A DNA stretch of 64,000 nucleotides. It comes from an uncultured Sphingomonas sp. GTDB lineage: Bacteria > Pseudomonadota > Alphaproteobacteria > Sphingomonadales > Sphingomonadaceae. The stretch spans positions 1 through 64,000 of the forward strand of contig CAJYOI010000038.1 of NCBI GenBank assembly GCA_913776045.1, read 5' to 3'. Below are positions 34,757-43,407 of the stretch, piece by piece. Under the pieces are notes generated by a model. The model had not been told where the DNA came from and searched no databases. It saw only the letters and a program-made list of their open reading frames with translations. Within the stretch, counting starts at the first letter, position 1. The number at the start of each line of letters is the position of its first letter. Made by a program: the position numbers and the translations under genes.

Positions 34757-36118
34757 TCAGCGATCCGAACGGCCCCAATCCTTATTGATCGCCAGTGCCG
34801 CCAGCGTGCAGACCGCGCCCGACAGCAGGTACGCCCCGACCGACCACAGGCCGACCTTGCTCGCCAGTGTCAGCGCGACCAGGGGTGCGAAGCCTGCACC
34901 GATCAGCCACGCGAGGTTGGCGACCGTCGCCGCGCCGGTATAGCGCCGCGCGGGCGAGAAGCGGCCGTTCACCGCGCCCGACGATTGGCCGAAGGCGATG
35001 CCCAGCAGCGCGAAGCCGGTCATCATGTAGACGATCTCGCCGAACGCACCGGCGTTGAGCAGCTGCGGGGCAAAGCCGCTGTACGCGCCGATCAGCACTG
35101 CCGACACGCCCAACACCGCACGCCGCCCGACCCGGTCGGCGATGACACCGGACGCGAGCATAGCCAGCACGCAGACGACCGCGCCGATCATTTCGACGAC
35201 CAGGAAACGCTCCGCCGACTCGCCGGTGTAGAGCGTGACCCACGACAGCGGGAAGACGGTGACCAGATGGAACAGTGCGAAGCTGGCGAGGGGGGCGAAG
35301 GCGCCCAGCGCGACCGTCCGCCATTCGACGCGGACGGTTTCCCAGAACGGTGCTGCCTGCAACTCACGGTTTTCGAACAGCTTTTGGAAATCGGGCGTCG
35401 CGACCAGGCGCAGGCGCGCGAACAGCGCGACGACGTTGATCGCGAAGGCGACGAAGAACGGATAGCGCCAGCCCCAGCTGAGGAAGTCGGCCTCCGACAG
35501 GGTGCTCAGGAAGAATGCGAAAAGTCCGCCGGCGACGATCAGGCCGAGTGGGGCACCCAGCTGCGGAATCATGGCATACCAGCCGCGGCGGTTCGCGGGG
35601 GCGTTGAGCGACAGGAGCGACGGCAGCCCGTCCCAGGCGCCGCCCAGCGCCATGCCCTGGCCGATCCGACACGCCGCCAGTAGCCACGCCGCGACCATCC
35701 CGACGGAGGCGTAGCTCGGCAGGAACGCCATCGCCATCGTCGACCCGCCCAGCAGGAACAGCGAAATGGTCAGCTTGACGCCCCGACCGTGGTTGCGGTC
35801 GACCCACATGAACAGCGCCGACCCCAACGGCCGGAACATGAAGGCCAAGGCGAACAGGGCAAACGAATAGAGCGTTCCCGTCACTTCATCGACGAACGGG
35901 AAAATCAGCGCGGGGAAGACGAGGACGGAGGCAATGGCATAGACGAAGAAGTCGAAGAACTCGCTGGTCCGCCCGATGACCACGCCGATCGCGATCTCGG
36001 CGGGCGCGATCTTCTCGCCATCCGCATGGATCGCAGCGGCATCGCGTTCCAGCGACGTCGAATCGGCGACGCCATGCCCGTGGCCGCCCTGGTCCATCGT
36101 CATCGACGCTGCGCTCAT
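34757..36118 (-). CDS. MFS transporter, metabolite:H+ symporter type
   Basis: Inner-membrane transporter of 453 residues with about twelve membrane segments after a 40-residue hydrophilic, His-rich start (GGHGHG). The motifs EFFDFFVYAIASVLVFP and RPLGSALFMWVDRNHGR (MFS loop 2-3 motif) match the metabolite:proton symporter group that moves organic acids and osmolytes. Substrate cannot be told from sequence. It is divergent from cyoA and stands alone. Confidence 0.85.
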   Translation of the reverse strand: MSAASMTMDQGGHGHGVADSTSLERDAAAIHADGEKIAPAEIAIGVVIGRTSEFFDFFVYAIASVLVFPALIFPFVDEVTGTLYSFALFALAFMFRPLGSALFMWVDRNHGRGVKLTISLFLLGGSTMAMAFLPSYASVGMVAAWLLAACRIGQGMALGGAWDGLPSLLSLNAPANRRGWYAMIPQLGAPLGLIVAGGLFAFFLSTLSEADFLSWGWRYPFFVAFAINVVALFARLRLVATPDFQKLFENRELQAAPFWETVRVEWRTVALGAFAPLASFALFHLVTVFPLSWVTLYTGESAERFLVVEMIGAVVCVLAMLASGVIADRVGRRAVLGVSAVLIGAYSGFAPQLLNAGAFGEIVYMMTGFALLGIAFGQSSGAVNGRFSPARRYTGAATVANLAWLIGAGFAPLVALTLASKVGLWSVGAYLLSGAVCTLAALAINKDWGRSDR

Positions 36119-36250
36119 TGGTTGTTTCGCTCCCGCAACCCCAGACGGGGTGATCCGTTACAACGCTTCTTGCCCTATAAAGTGCAAACCCGGGGATAGG
36201 ACAAAATGTCCACTGTCGGGAATGGGGGGCTCGCGAGTAGGCGCAACAAC

Positions 36251-37396
36251 ATGTCCGATACCTCCCTTTCCGCGATGGGACGCCGCCTGGCGAGGCTGGC
36301 CATGCTGCCGGCGCTCGCGTTGCTGGCCGCGTGCAACACGCAGGTGCTCGACCCCGCCGGGGACATCGCGCTCCAGCAACGCGACATCATCTATATTTCG
36401 ACTGCGCTGATGCTCGTCATCATCGTGCCGGTGATGGCGCTGATCTGCGTGTTCGCGTGGCGCTATCGCAAGGGCAACAAGGACGCGACCTATGACCCCG
36501 ACTTCCACCATTCGACCTCGCTCGAACTGGTCATCTGGTCGGCGCCGCTGCTGATCATCATCTGCCTGGGCGCGCTGACGTGGTGGAGCACGCATTTGCT
36601 CGACCCGTTCCGCCCGGTGAATCGCATCTCTGCGACGAAGGCGGTCGATCCGAAGGTGAAGCCGCTCGACGTCCAGGTCGTCTCGCTCGACTGGAAATGG
36701 CTGTTCATCTACCCCGAACAGGGCATCGCGACGGTCAACGAACTGGCGCTGCCGGTCGACCGGCCGGTGCGGTTCCACCTGACGTCTTCGAACATGATGA
36801 ACACCTTCTACGCACCGACGCTGGCCGGCATGATCTACACGATGCCCGGCATGCGCAGCACGTTGCATGCGGTGTTGAACAAGCCGGGCAAATTCGAAGG
36901 GATGTCGGCCAATTATTCGGGCTCGGGCTTCTCGAACATGCGCTTCACGCTGTACGGGGTGAAGCCTCGCGACTTCGACGCGTGGGTGAACCGGGTGAAG
37001 GCGGCGCCGCTGGCGCTCGACACGCCGACCTATCTCGAAATCGAGAAGCCGACCGACAAGGTTCCGCCGATGTATTTCGCCCGCATCCAGCCGGGGCTGT
37101 TCGACCGCGTCTACCAGCGCTGCGTGCGCCCGGGCACGCCGTGCATGCGCGACATGATGCGGCATGACCAGGATGGCGGGGCGATGCCGTCGATGCATGG
37201 TAGCCAGCCGCCCGCCGGGCAGAAGCCCGAAGGCGCCATCTTCCAGGGTGGGAACGAGATCGACGTATCGCCCAATCGCGGCAAGGAACCGACCAAACCG
37301 TCGGGCAACGCCAATCCGAACGACCCGAATAACCGGGACATGTCCCGCCTCGACCTCCCCGCCCTGCGCGGCGCTCCCCGCGCCGCCGCGGTCTAG
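36251..37396 (+). CDS. cyoA: Cytochrome bo3 ubiquinol oxidase subunit II
   Basis: Lipoprotein subunit II of quinol oxidase. A signal peptide ends at LLAAC, two membrane segments follow (about 45-70 and 85-110), then a cupredoxin domain in which the copper-A cysteines are missing ([12 protein letters not shown] in place of the Cys-x3-Cys loop), as expected for a quinol rather than cytochrome c oxidase. A 75-residue Pro/Asn-rich tail after about residue 300 is unusual. The start at 36251 gives a compact lipoprotein signal; an ATG at 36206 with AGGA upstream is a good alternative. First gene of a unit running through regA. Confidence 0.9.
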   Translation: MSDTSLSAMGRRLARLAMLPALALLAACNTQVLDPAGDIALQQRDIIYISTALMLVIIVPVMALICVFAWRYRKGNKDATYDPDFHHSTSLELVIWSAPLLIIICLGALTWWSTHLLDPFRPVNRISATKAVDPKVKPLDVQVVSLDWKWLFIYPEQGIATVNELALPVDRPVRFHLTSSNMMNTFYAPTLAGMIYTMPGMRSTLHAVLNKPGKFEGMSANYSGSGFSNMRFTLYGVKPRDFDAWVNRVKAAPLALDTPTYLEIEKPTDKVPPMYFARIQPGLFDRVYQRCVRPGTPCMRDMMRHDQDGGAMPSMHGSQPPAGQKPEGAIFQGGNEIDVSPNRGKEPTKPSGNANPNDPNNRDMSRLDLPALRGAPRAAAV

Positions 37397-37407
37397 GATT
37401 GCCCGAA

Positions 37408-39414
37408 ATGTTCGACCAACCCCTGTCCAAGATCATCTTCGGACGTCTCGGCTTCGAGTCCTTTCCGCTGCACGAGCCGATCCTGCTCGTCACCTTCGCC
37501 GGCGTCGTGCTCGGCGGGCTGGGTCTGCTGTTCGTCGTCACTAGGTACAAGCTGTGGGGCTGGCTGTGGCGCGAATGGTTCACGTCCGTCGATCACAAGA
37601 AGATCGGGATCATGTACATGATCCTCGGCATCATCATGCTGCTGCGGGGCTTTGCCGATGCGATCATGATGCGCACGCAACAGGCGATCGCGTTCGGCGG
37701 GAACGAAGGCTATCTGCCCCCGCATCACTATGATCAGATCTTCACCGCGCACGGGACGATCATGATCTTTTTCGTCGCGATCCCGCTGGTCGTGGGTCTC
37801 ATCAACTATGTCATGCCGCTCCAGATCGGCGCGCGCGACGTGGCGTTCCCGTACCTCAACAACCTCAGCTTCTGGCTGACGGTGGCGGGCGCGCTGCTGG
37901 TCATGGCGTCGCTGTTCATCGGCGAGTTCAGCCGCGCGGGCTGGCTCAACTATGTGCCCGTCTCCAACCTGCAGAATTCGCCCGACGTGGGACCGGACTA
38001 TTACCTGTGGGCGCTGCAGATAGCGGGTGTCGGCACGACGCTTAGCGCGATCAACATGGTGACGACGATCATCAAGATGCGCGTGCCGGGCATGTCGATG
38101 ATGAAGATGCCGGTGTTCTGCTGGACCGCGCTGTGTTCGAACGTGCTGGCGGTGGCGATTTTCCCGATCCTGACCGCGGCGTTCGCGATGCTGATGCTCG
38201 ACCGCTACATCGGCACCAACTTCTTCACCAACGATCTCGGCGGCAACGCCATGATGTACTGGAACCTGGTGTGGATCTGGGGTCACCCGGAGGTCTATGT
38301 GCTGGTCCTGCCGGTGTTCGGCATCTTCTCGGAGATCACCTCGACCTTCTCGGGCAAGCGGCTGTTCGGCTATTCGTCGATGGTCTACGCGACCGTCGTC
38401 ATCACCATCCTGTCGTTCCTTGTCTGGCTGCACCATTTCTTCACCATGGGGTCGGGGGCGAGCGTCAACAGCTTCTTCGGCATCGCGACGATGGTCATCT
38501 CGATCCCGACGGGCGCCAAGATCTTCAACTGGCTGTTCACCATGTACCGCGGCGACATCCGCTACGAACTGCCGATGATGTGGACGGTCGCGTTCCTGCT
38601 GACCTTCACGGTCGGAGGCATGACCGGCGTGCTGCTGGCGGTGCCGCCGGCGGACTTCGTGCTGCACAATTCGCTGTTCCTGGTCGCGCACTTCCACAAC
38701 GTCATCATCGGCGGCGTGGTGTTCGGGCTGTTCGCCGGCATGACCTACTGGTTCCCCAAGGCGTTCGGCTTCCGGCTCGACCCGTTCTGGGGCAAGATCG
38801 CCTTCTGGGGCTGGGTCATCGGCTACTGGATCGCGTGGACGCCGATCTACATCGTCGGCCTGATGGGCACGACGCGGCGCCTGAATCACATCAGCGACCC
38901 GTCGCTGCAGCCGTGGTTCGTGATCGCGGCGATCGGCGCCTTCATCATCGGCATCGGCATCCTGGCGTTCATCATCCAGATCGCAGTCAGCGTCATGCGG
39001 CGCGACCAGCTGCGCGACACGACCGGCGATCCGTGGGACGGCCGCACGCTCGAATGGGCGACCAGCTCGCCGCCGCCGGCCTACAACTTCGCCAAGACGC
39101 CGGTCGTCCACGACCTGGACGCTTGGTACGACATGAAGGCCCGCCACGCCGCGCGGCCGGAGACGGGCTTCACCCCGATCCACATGCCGAAAAACACCGG
39201 CACCGGCGTGATCCTGTCGGCCCTGGCGCTCGCGCTCGGCTTCGCGATGGTCTGGTACATGTGGTGGCTGGCGATCCTGTCGTTCGTCGGGATGATCGTC
39301 GTCACGATCGGCCACACGTTCAACTATGACCGGGATTATCACATCCCGGCCGAGGAGGTGACAGACGTCGAGGACGCCCGCACCGCCCTGCTGGCGAAGG
39401 GAGCCACGGCATGA
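37408..39414 (+). CDS. cyoB: Cytochrome bo3 ubiquinol oxidase subunit I
   Basis: Catalytic subunit that reduces oxygen to water and pumps protons. The 668 residues hold the haem and copper-B ligands: [23 protein letters not shown] (His-Tyr pair), WLHHFFTMG, and HFHNVIIGG. The quinol-site Arg and Asp are present in [10 protein letters not shown], and the K-channel lysine in [10 protein letters not shown]. An in-frame TTG three codons earlier (37399) is the other possible start. It starts 11 bases after cyoA and overlaps cyoC by four bases. Confidence 0.95.
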   Translation: MFDQPLSKIIFGRLGFESFPLHEPILLVTFAGVVLGGLGLLFVVTRYKLWGWLWREWFTSVDHKKIGIMYMILGIIMLLRGFADAIMMRTQQAIAFGGNEGYLPPHHYDQIFTAHGTIMIFFVAIPLVVGLINYVMPLQIGARDVAFPYLNNLSFWLTVAGALLVMASLFIGEFSRAGWLNYVPVSNLQNSPDVGPDYYLWALQIAGVGTTLSAINMVTTIIKMRVPGMSMMKMPVFCWTALCSNVLAVAIFPILTAAFAMLMLDRYIGTNFFTNDLGGNAMMYWNLVWIWGHPEVYVLVLPVFGIFSEITSTFSGKRLFGYSSMVYATVVITILSFLVWLHHFFTMGSGASVNSFFGIATMVISIPTGAKIFNWLFTMYRGDIRYELPMMWTVAFLLTFTVGGMTGVLLAVPPADFVLHNSLFLVAHFHNVIIGGVVFGLFAGMTYWFPKAFGFRLDPFWGKIAFWGWVIGYWIAWTPIYIVGLMGTTRRLNHISDPSLQPWFVIAAIGAFIIGIGILAFIIQIAVSVMRRDQLRDTTGDPWDGRTLEWATSSPPPAYNFAKTPVVHDLDAWYDMKARHAARPETGFTPIHMPKNTGTGVILSALALALGFAMVWYMWWLAILSFVGMIVVTIGHTFNYDRDYHIPAEEVTDVEDARTALLAKGATA

Positions 39415-40052
39415 GCACGGCGATGACGAGAGACGACGAGGCCCCCGTCTTCTACCTCGATGAGAGCGAGGGTCACGACCACGCGCATACCGGCCCCGGC
39501 GGCAGCACCATGCTGGGGTTCTGGATCTACCTGATGAGCGACGCGCTCATCTTCGCGACGCTGTTCGCGACCTATGGCGTCGTCGGTACCAGCTATGCCG
39601 GGGGTCCGGGGCCGCGCGAACTGTTCGAACTGCCGCTGGTCGCGCTGAACACCGCGATCCTGCTGACGTCCTCGATCACCTATGGCTTCGCGATGATAGC
39701 GATGCAGGAAGGGCGGCTTGGCGGCACGCGCGGCTGGCTGGCGCTCACCGGGCTGCTGGGCGCGGCGTTCGTAGGCGTCGAGCTCTACGAATTCTCGAAG
39801 CTGGTCCACGAAGGCGCGACGCCGCAGACCAGCGCGTTCCTCTCCGCCTTCTTCACGCTCGTCGCGACGCACGGCTTGCACGTCACGGTCGGCATCATCT
39901 GGGTCGGCGTCATGCTGATCCAGCTGAAGCAGCGCGGCCTGAGGCCGGACAGCAGGCGCCGGGTGATGTGCCTCAGCATGTTCTGGCACTTCCTCGACGT
40001 CGTCTGGATCGGCGTGTTCACCTTCGTCTACCTGCTGGGATCCTTGCGATGA
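39411..40052 (+). CDS. cyoC: Cytochrome bo3 ubiquinol oxidase subunit III
   Basis: A 213-residue subunit with five membrane segments. Family marks are [20 protein letters not shown] near the N-terminus, the conserved Glu in FVGVELYEF and [17 protein letters not shown]. It overlaps cyoB and cyoD by four bases each. The N-terminus is longer than average and His-rich (GHDHAHTG). Confidence 0.93.
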   Translation: MSTAMTRDDEAPVFYLDESEGHDHAHTGPGGSTMLGFWIYLMSDALIFATLFATYGVVGTSYAGGPGPRELFELPLVALNTAILLTSSITYGFAMIAMQEGRLGGTRGWLALTGLLGAAFVGVELYEFSKLVHEGATPQTSAFLSAFFTLVATHGLHVTVGIIWVGVMLIQLKQRGLRPDSRRRVMCLSMFWHFLDVVWIGVFTFVYLLGSLR

Positions 40053-40450
40053 CCGATACCACCCGCCCGGCGGAAACCGGCTATGGCCATGGCGCCGGCC
40101 ACGGCATACCGACGCACGAGGACGAGCATCTGCACGTCTCGCGCCGTGGCTACCTCACCGGCTTCGCTCTTTCCGTCGTCCTCACCGCCATCCCCTTCTG
40201 GGTGGTGATGACCGGCGCGCTCAGCCCCAACTGGACGGTCGCGGTCGTCGTTGCCGCCGCCGTGGTACAGATCCTGGTCCACACCATCTATTTCCTGCAC
40301 GTCAACACGACGTCGGAGGGTGGCTGGACGCTGATGTCCTATGCCTTTGCCGCCGTCATCGTGTTGATCGTCATCGCGGGGTCGTTGTGGATCATGTATC
40401 ACCTCAACACCAACATGATGCCGATGTCCGGCATGGACGGAACGCCCTGA
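40049..40450 (+). CDS. cyoD: Cytochrome bo3 ubiquinol oxidase subunit IV
   Basis: A 133-residue small subunit with three membrane segments; VHTIYFLHVN and GGWTLMSYAFAAVIVLIVI are typical of CyoD. The N-terminal 30 residues are His-rich (GYGHGAGHG). Its start overlaps the cyoC stop, and its end is overlapped by the surf1 gene. cyoE (haem O synthase) is not part of this cluster. Confidence 0.92.
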   Translation: MTDTTRPAETGYGHGAGHGIPTHEDEHLHVSRRGYLTGFALSVVLTAIPFWVVMTGALSPNWTVAVVVAAAVVQILVHTIYFLHVNTTSEGGWTLMSYAFAAVIVLIVIAGSLWIMYHLNTNMMPMSGMDGTP

Positions 40451-41142
40451 CGACGCGCCGCCGCCCGTTCCTCGCGCTGCTGGCGGCGCTGGTGACGGCG
40501 GCGCTGGTGGGCTTGGGCGTGTGGCAGCTCGAGCGGCGGGCGTGGAAGCTCGATCTGATCGCGCGGGTCGAGGCGCGCATCCACGCCGCGCCGATCGCCT
40601 TTCCGTGGCGTGGCGGCGATCCGAAGGACCTGGAATACACCCGCGTCCGGGTGACCGGTACGTTCGATCATGATCGCGAAACGCTCGTGCAGGCGCTGAC
40701 CGCCCGCGGGGCGGGCTTCTGGGTGTTGACGCCGTTACGCACGGCCGACGGCACGATGCTCGTCAACCGCGGCTTCGTGCCCGAGGATCGCCGCGATCCG
40801 AAGAGTCGCGCTGCCGGGCAGGTCGCCGGGCCGACACCCGTCACCGGTCTGGTCCGCCTGAGCGAACCCGGCGGCGGCTTCTTGCGCAGCAACGATCCCG
40901 CCGCCAATCGCTGGTATTCGCGCGACGTCGCCGCCATCGCCGCGGCAAAGGGGCTGGGGCGGGTCGCGGCGCAGTTCGTCGATGCCGATGCGACCCCGAA
41001 CCCTGGCGGCTATCCGATCGGCGGGCTGACCGTCGTCGCCTTCCGCAACACGCATCTGGTCTATGCGCTGACGTGGTTCGCGCTTGCTGGCCTGGCCGCG
41101 TTCGGCACCTGGCTGTTCTGGCGCGGCGAGCGGCGCGCGTGA
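40387..41142 (+). CDS. SURF1-family oxidase assembly protein
   Basis: Inner-membrane protein with the SURF1 plan: a membrane segment near the start (LAALVTAALVGLGVWQLER), a periplasmic domain with VRVTGTFDH, GFWVLTPLRTADGTMLVNRGFVP and GPTPVTGLVRLSEPGG, and a second membrane segment at the end. SURF1 helps insert haem in oxidases. The only standard start is GTG at 40387, inside cyoD; it would add 20 non-SURF1-like residues. The more natural start is the codon at 40447, which overlaps the cyoD stop by four bases like its neighbours but reads CTG. Its stop overlaps the regB start. Confidence 0.85.
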   Translation: MDHVSPQHQHDADVRHGRNALTTRRRPFLALLAALVTAALVGLGVWQLERRAWKLDLIARVEARIHAAPIAFPWRGGDPKDLEYTRVRVTGTFDHDRETLVQALTARGAGFWVLTPLRTADGTMLVNRGFVPEDRRDPKSRAAGQVAGPTPVTGLVRLSEPGGGFLRSNDPAANRWYSRDVAAIAAAKGLGRVAAQFVDADATPNPGGYPIGGLTVVAFRNTHLVYALTWFALAGLAAFGTWLFWRGERRA

Positions 41143-42437
41143 GCGAGCCACCGCTCCTCGCCCTCACCCGCCGCCGCGGCGACGCGCCGGACGACAGCGC
41201 AGCGGCGGAGAACATGCGTCAGCTCGTCCAGTTGCGCTGGATCGCGGTGGCGGGGCAGACGGCGACGATCCTGCTCGTCCATTTCGGGCTCGGAGTGCCG
41301 CTGCCGATGGCGCAGATGCTGGGCGTCGCGCTGGCATTGGGTCTGGTCAATCTGGCGACGACGCTCGCCGCGCCGCGGCACCGGGTGCGGACGATCGAGA
41401 TCATGCTGGCGCTGCTGCTCGACATGGCGGCGCTGACGCTCCAGCTCTATTTCAGCGGCGGCGCGGACAATCCGTTCATCTCGCTCTATCTTCTCCAGGT
41501 CGTGCTCGGCGCGATCCTGCTGCCGACGCCGGCTGCGGTCGTTCTGGTCGCGGCGACGGGCGCGAGCTACGCATTGCTCACCATCCGCGCGCTGCCGCTG
41601 ACGTTGCCGAGCGGGCTGATCGCCGACAGCGCCGATCTGTTCGCGATCGGGCGATGGATCGCCTTCGTCATGGTCGCCGGATTGCTGGTCATGTTCATCG
41701 CGCGCATCAGCCGCAACCTGCGCGCCCGCGATGCGCACGTCGCCGACCTGCGCCAACATGCCGCCGAACAGGACGGTATCGTCCGCATGGGTCTGTTCGC
41801 CAGCGGCGCGGCGCACGAACTGGGCACGCCGCTCGGCACGCTGTCGGTGATCCTCGCCGACTGGCGCCGCATGCCGGCGATCGCGAACGACTTCAGTCTC
41901 GCGGCCGACGTCGTCGAGATGCAGGGCGAGGTCGGGCGGTGCAAGGCGATCGTCAGCGACATCCTGCAATCCGCCGGCCAGCCGCGCGGGGAGGCGATGG
42001 AGCGGGCGAGTGCGCGCGCGTTCCTCGACGACTGCGTGGTGACATGGACCAAGCTGCACCGCGACATATTGCTCGATTACGTCCCCCGTGCGCTCGAAGC
42101 GACGTCGGTCGTCGTCGATCCGGCGCTGCGGCAGGCGGTATGGAACCTGCTCGACAATGCCGCCGAGGTGTCGCCGCACGCCATTGGGCTGGAAGCGATG
42201 GTCGAGGGCGATCACCTGATCGTTGCCGTCACCGACGACGGCCCCGGCTTCACGCCTAACGTCCTGGCCGGCGTCGGCAAACTCTACCGATCGACCAAGG
42301 GGGAGGGTCACGGCCTGGGCCTGTTCCTCGCGACTAACCTCGCGCGTCGGCTCGGCGGCCGGCTGGAAGCGCGCAATTGCACGGAAGGCGGCGCGGAGGT
42401 GCGGCTGATCCTGCCGGTCGCCGGACAGGGACTATGA
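41139..42437 (+). CDS. regB: RegB/PrrB-type redox sensor histidine kinase
   Basis: A 432-residue membrane kinase of the RegB family, which senses respiratory redox state. Six membrane segments span about 30-200. The ubiquinone-binding heptad GGADNPF is intact (about 115), the H-box is ASGAAHELGTPLGT (about 230), the redox-active cysteine is conserved in GRCKAIV (about 270), and ATPase motifs are LDNAAEVSP, DDGPGF and GEGHGLGLFL. The start is GTG, overlapping the surf1 stop. It is coupled to regA downstream, and both follow the quinol oxidase genes they probably control. Confidence 0.92.
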   Translation: MSEPPLLALTRRRGDAPDDSAAAENMRQLVQLRWIAVAGQTATILLVHFGLGVPLPMAQMLGVALALGLVNLATTLAAPRHRVRTIEIMLALLLDMAALTLQLYFSGGADNPFISLYLLQVVLGAILLPTPAAVVLVAATGASYALLTIRALPLTLPSGLIADSADLFAIGRWIAFVMVAGLLVMFIARISRNLRARDAHVADLRQHAAEQDGIVRMGLFASGAAHELGTPLGTLSVILADWRRMPAIANDFSLAADVVEMQGEVGRCKAIVSDILQSAGQPRGEAMERASARAFLDDCVVTWTKLHRDILLDYVPRALEATSVVVDPALRQAVWNLLDNAAEVSPHAIGLEAMVEGDHLIVAVTDDGPGFTPNVLAGVGKLYRSTKGEGHGLGLFLATNLARRLGGRLEARNCTEGGAEVRLILPVAGQGL

Positions 42438-42970
42438 CGATGGATGCCCCCAGCCTGATCATCATCGAGGATGATGCGACCTTCGCCCGCACGCTTGGTC
42501 GCTCGTTCGAACGGCGTGGCTACCGCGTGCGTATTGCGGCCGACGCGACCGAACTCGACGCGCTGCTGGCCGATGAGGTGCCCGACCACGCGGTCGTCGA
42601 CCTGAAGCTCGGCACCGGCTCCGGCCTGCCGTGCGTCGCCAAGCTGCACGCGATCGACCCGGCGATGCTGATCGTGGTGCTGACCGGCTATGCCAGCATC
42701 GCGACCGCGGTCGAGGCGATCAAGCTGGGCGCGTGCCAGTATCTCGTGAAGCCGTCGAACACCGACGACATCGAAGCCGCATTCAGCAAGGCCGCCGGCG
42801 ATCCCGACGTCGACATCACCGCGCGCCCGTCGTCGATCAAGACGCACGAATGGGAGATGATCAACCAGACGCTGGCGGAGACGGGGTTCAACATCTCGGA
42901 AACCGCCCGTCGGCTGGGGATGCATCGGCGGACGCTGGCGCGGAAGCTGGAGAAGCGGCCGGTGAAGTAG
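42434..42970 (+). CDS. regA: RegA/PrrA/ActR-type response regulator
   Basis: A 178-residue response regulator: receiver domain (about 8-120) with acidic pocket IIEDD, phospho-acceptor Asp in AVVDLKLG (about 56), VLTGYAS and LVKPSN; then a short linker and a Fis-type helix-turn-helix, ISETARRLGMHRRTLARKL. The DNA-binding end closely follows the RegA family pattern. Start overlaps the regB stop by four bases. The gene ends the seven-gene coupled unit; an inverted-repeat element follows at once. Confidence 0.92.
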   Translation: MTMDAPSLIIIEDDATFARTLGRSFERRGYRVRIAADATELDALLADEVPDHAVVDLKLGTGSGLPCVAKLHAIDPAMLIVVLTGYASIATAVEAIKLGACQYLVKPSNTDDIEAAFSKAAGDPDVDITARPSSIKTHEWEMINQTLAETGFNISETARRLGMHRRTLARKLEKRPVK

Positions 42971-42976
42971 CGACTG

Positions 42977-43170
42977 CTAGAGCGGTTTCCGACCGATCTG
43001 CACCGCCGCCACAAGCTAAAATCGGTCCGCTCCGAAGGGGTTGTGTCAGGAAGGCCGCTGGACGTCGCCCCGCCGCTTGCAGGGGGCAACCCCCCTATTG
43101 CGCGCCGCTCCTCGTCAGCTACCCTCCTGACGCAATCACGATGATGCAGATCGATCGGAAGCCGCTCTAG
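42977..43170. mobile_element. MITE-like element with 26-bp terminal inverted repeats
   Basis: The ends 42977-43002 and 43145-43170 are inverted copies of each other with two mismatches, both beginning CTAGAGCGG at the outside. The 142 bases between them encode nothing recognisable. Size and structure fit a miniature inverted-repeat element; CTAG at both outer ends could be part of the repeat or a target duplication. No transposase is nearby. Confidence 0.6.
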
Positions 43171-43289
43171 CTAATGGTGCCGTGCTCCCGCGCAGGCGGG
43201 AGCGCAGACTCATGGAGCGCTTCGCTTTCCGTTCTTGGCTCCCGCCTTCGGGGAAGCACGAATGGTTTGTGACAGCCCGAGTCGCCAAA

Positions 43290-43307
43290 CCGTCACGTCG
43301 CCGTAAC
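43290..43307 (+). promoter_or_regulatory. Candidate PhoB box upstream of the receptor-phytase pair
   Basis: CCGTCAC (43290-43296) and CCGTAAC (43301-43307) form a direct repeat at 11-base spacing, the arrangement of a Pho box (7-base repeats with a 4-base spacer). It is about 100 bases before the receptor start. The match is imperfect, and the case rests partly on the phosphate-related function of the operon. Confidence 0.3.
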
Positions 43308-43407
43308 CAAACTCCCACGCCGGCGTAACAAACTCCCGCCAAGGGCGCTGCCAACGCATGGCGTGACCGACGCCGCGCACCAGCCATTTCCGCTCGGGGG
43401 GAGCAGC

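Larger units (their letters stand above)
42971..43407. other. Intergenic stretch with mobile-type repeats and a possible operator
   Basis: This 437-base gap holds no gene I can support. It contains an element bounded by 26-base inverted repeats (42977-43170), a palindrome GCTCCCGC/GCGGGAGC (43184-43203) with a weaker partner near 43238-43258, a direct repeat of a CGTAAC-AAACTCCC unit (43302-43336), and a candidate PhoB box at 43290-43307. Confidence 0.8.

Noticed and set aside
36152-36181. Possible promoter with TATAAA before cyoA
   Set aside because: The -10-like box is fair but no acceptable -35 lies 16-18 bases upstream, so I do not list it.
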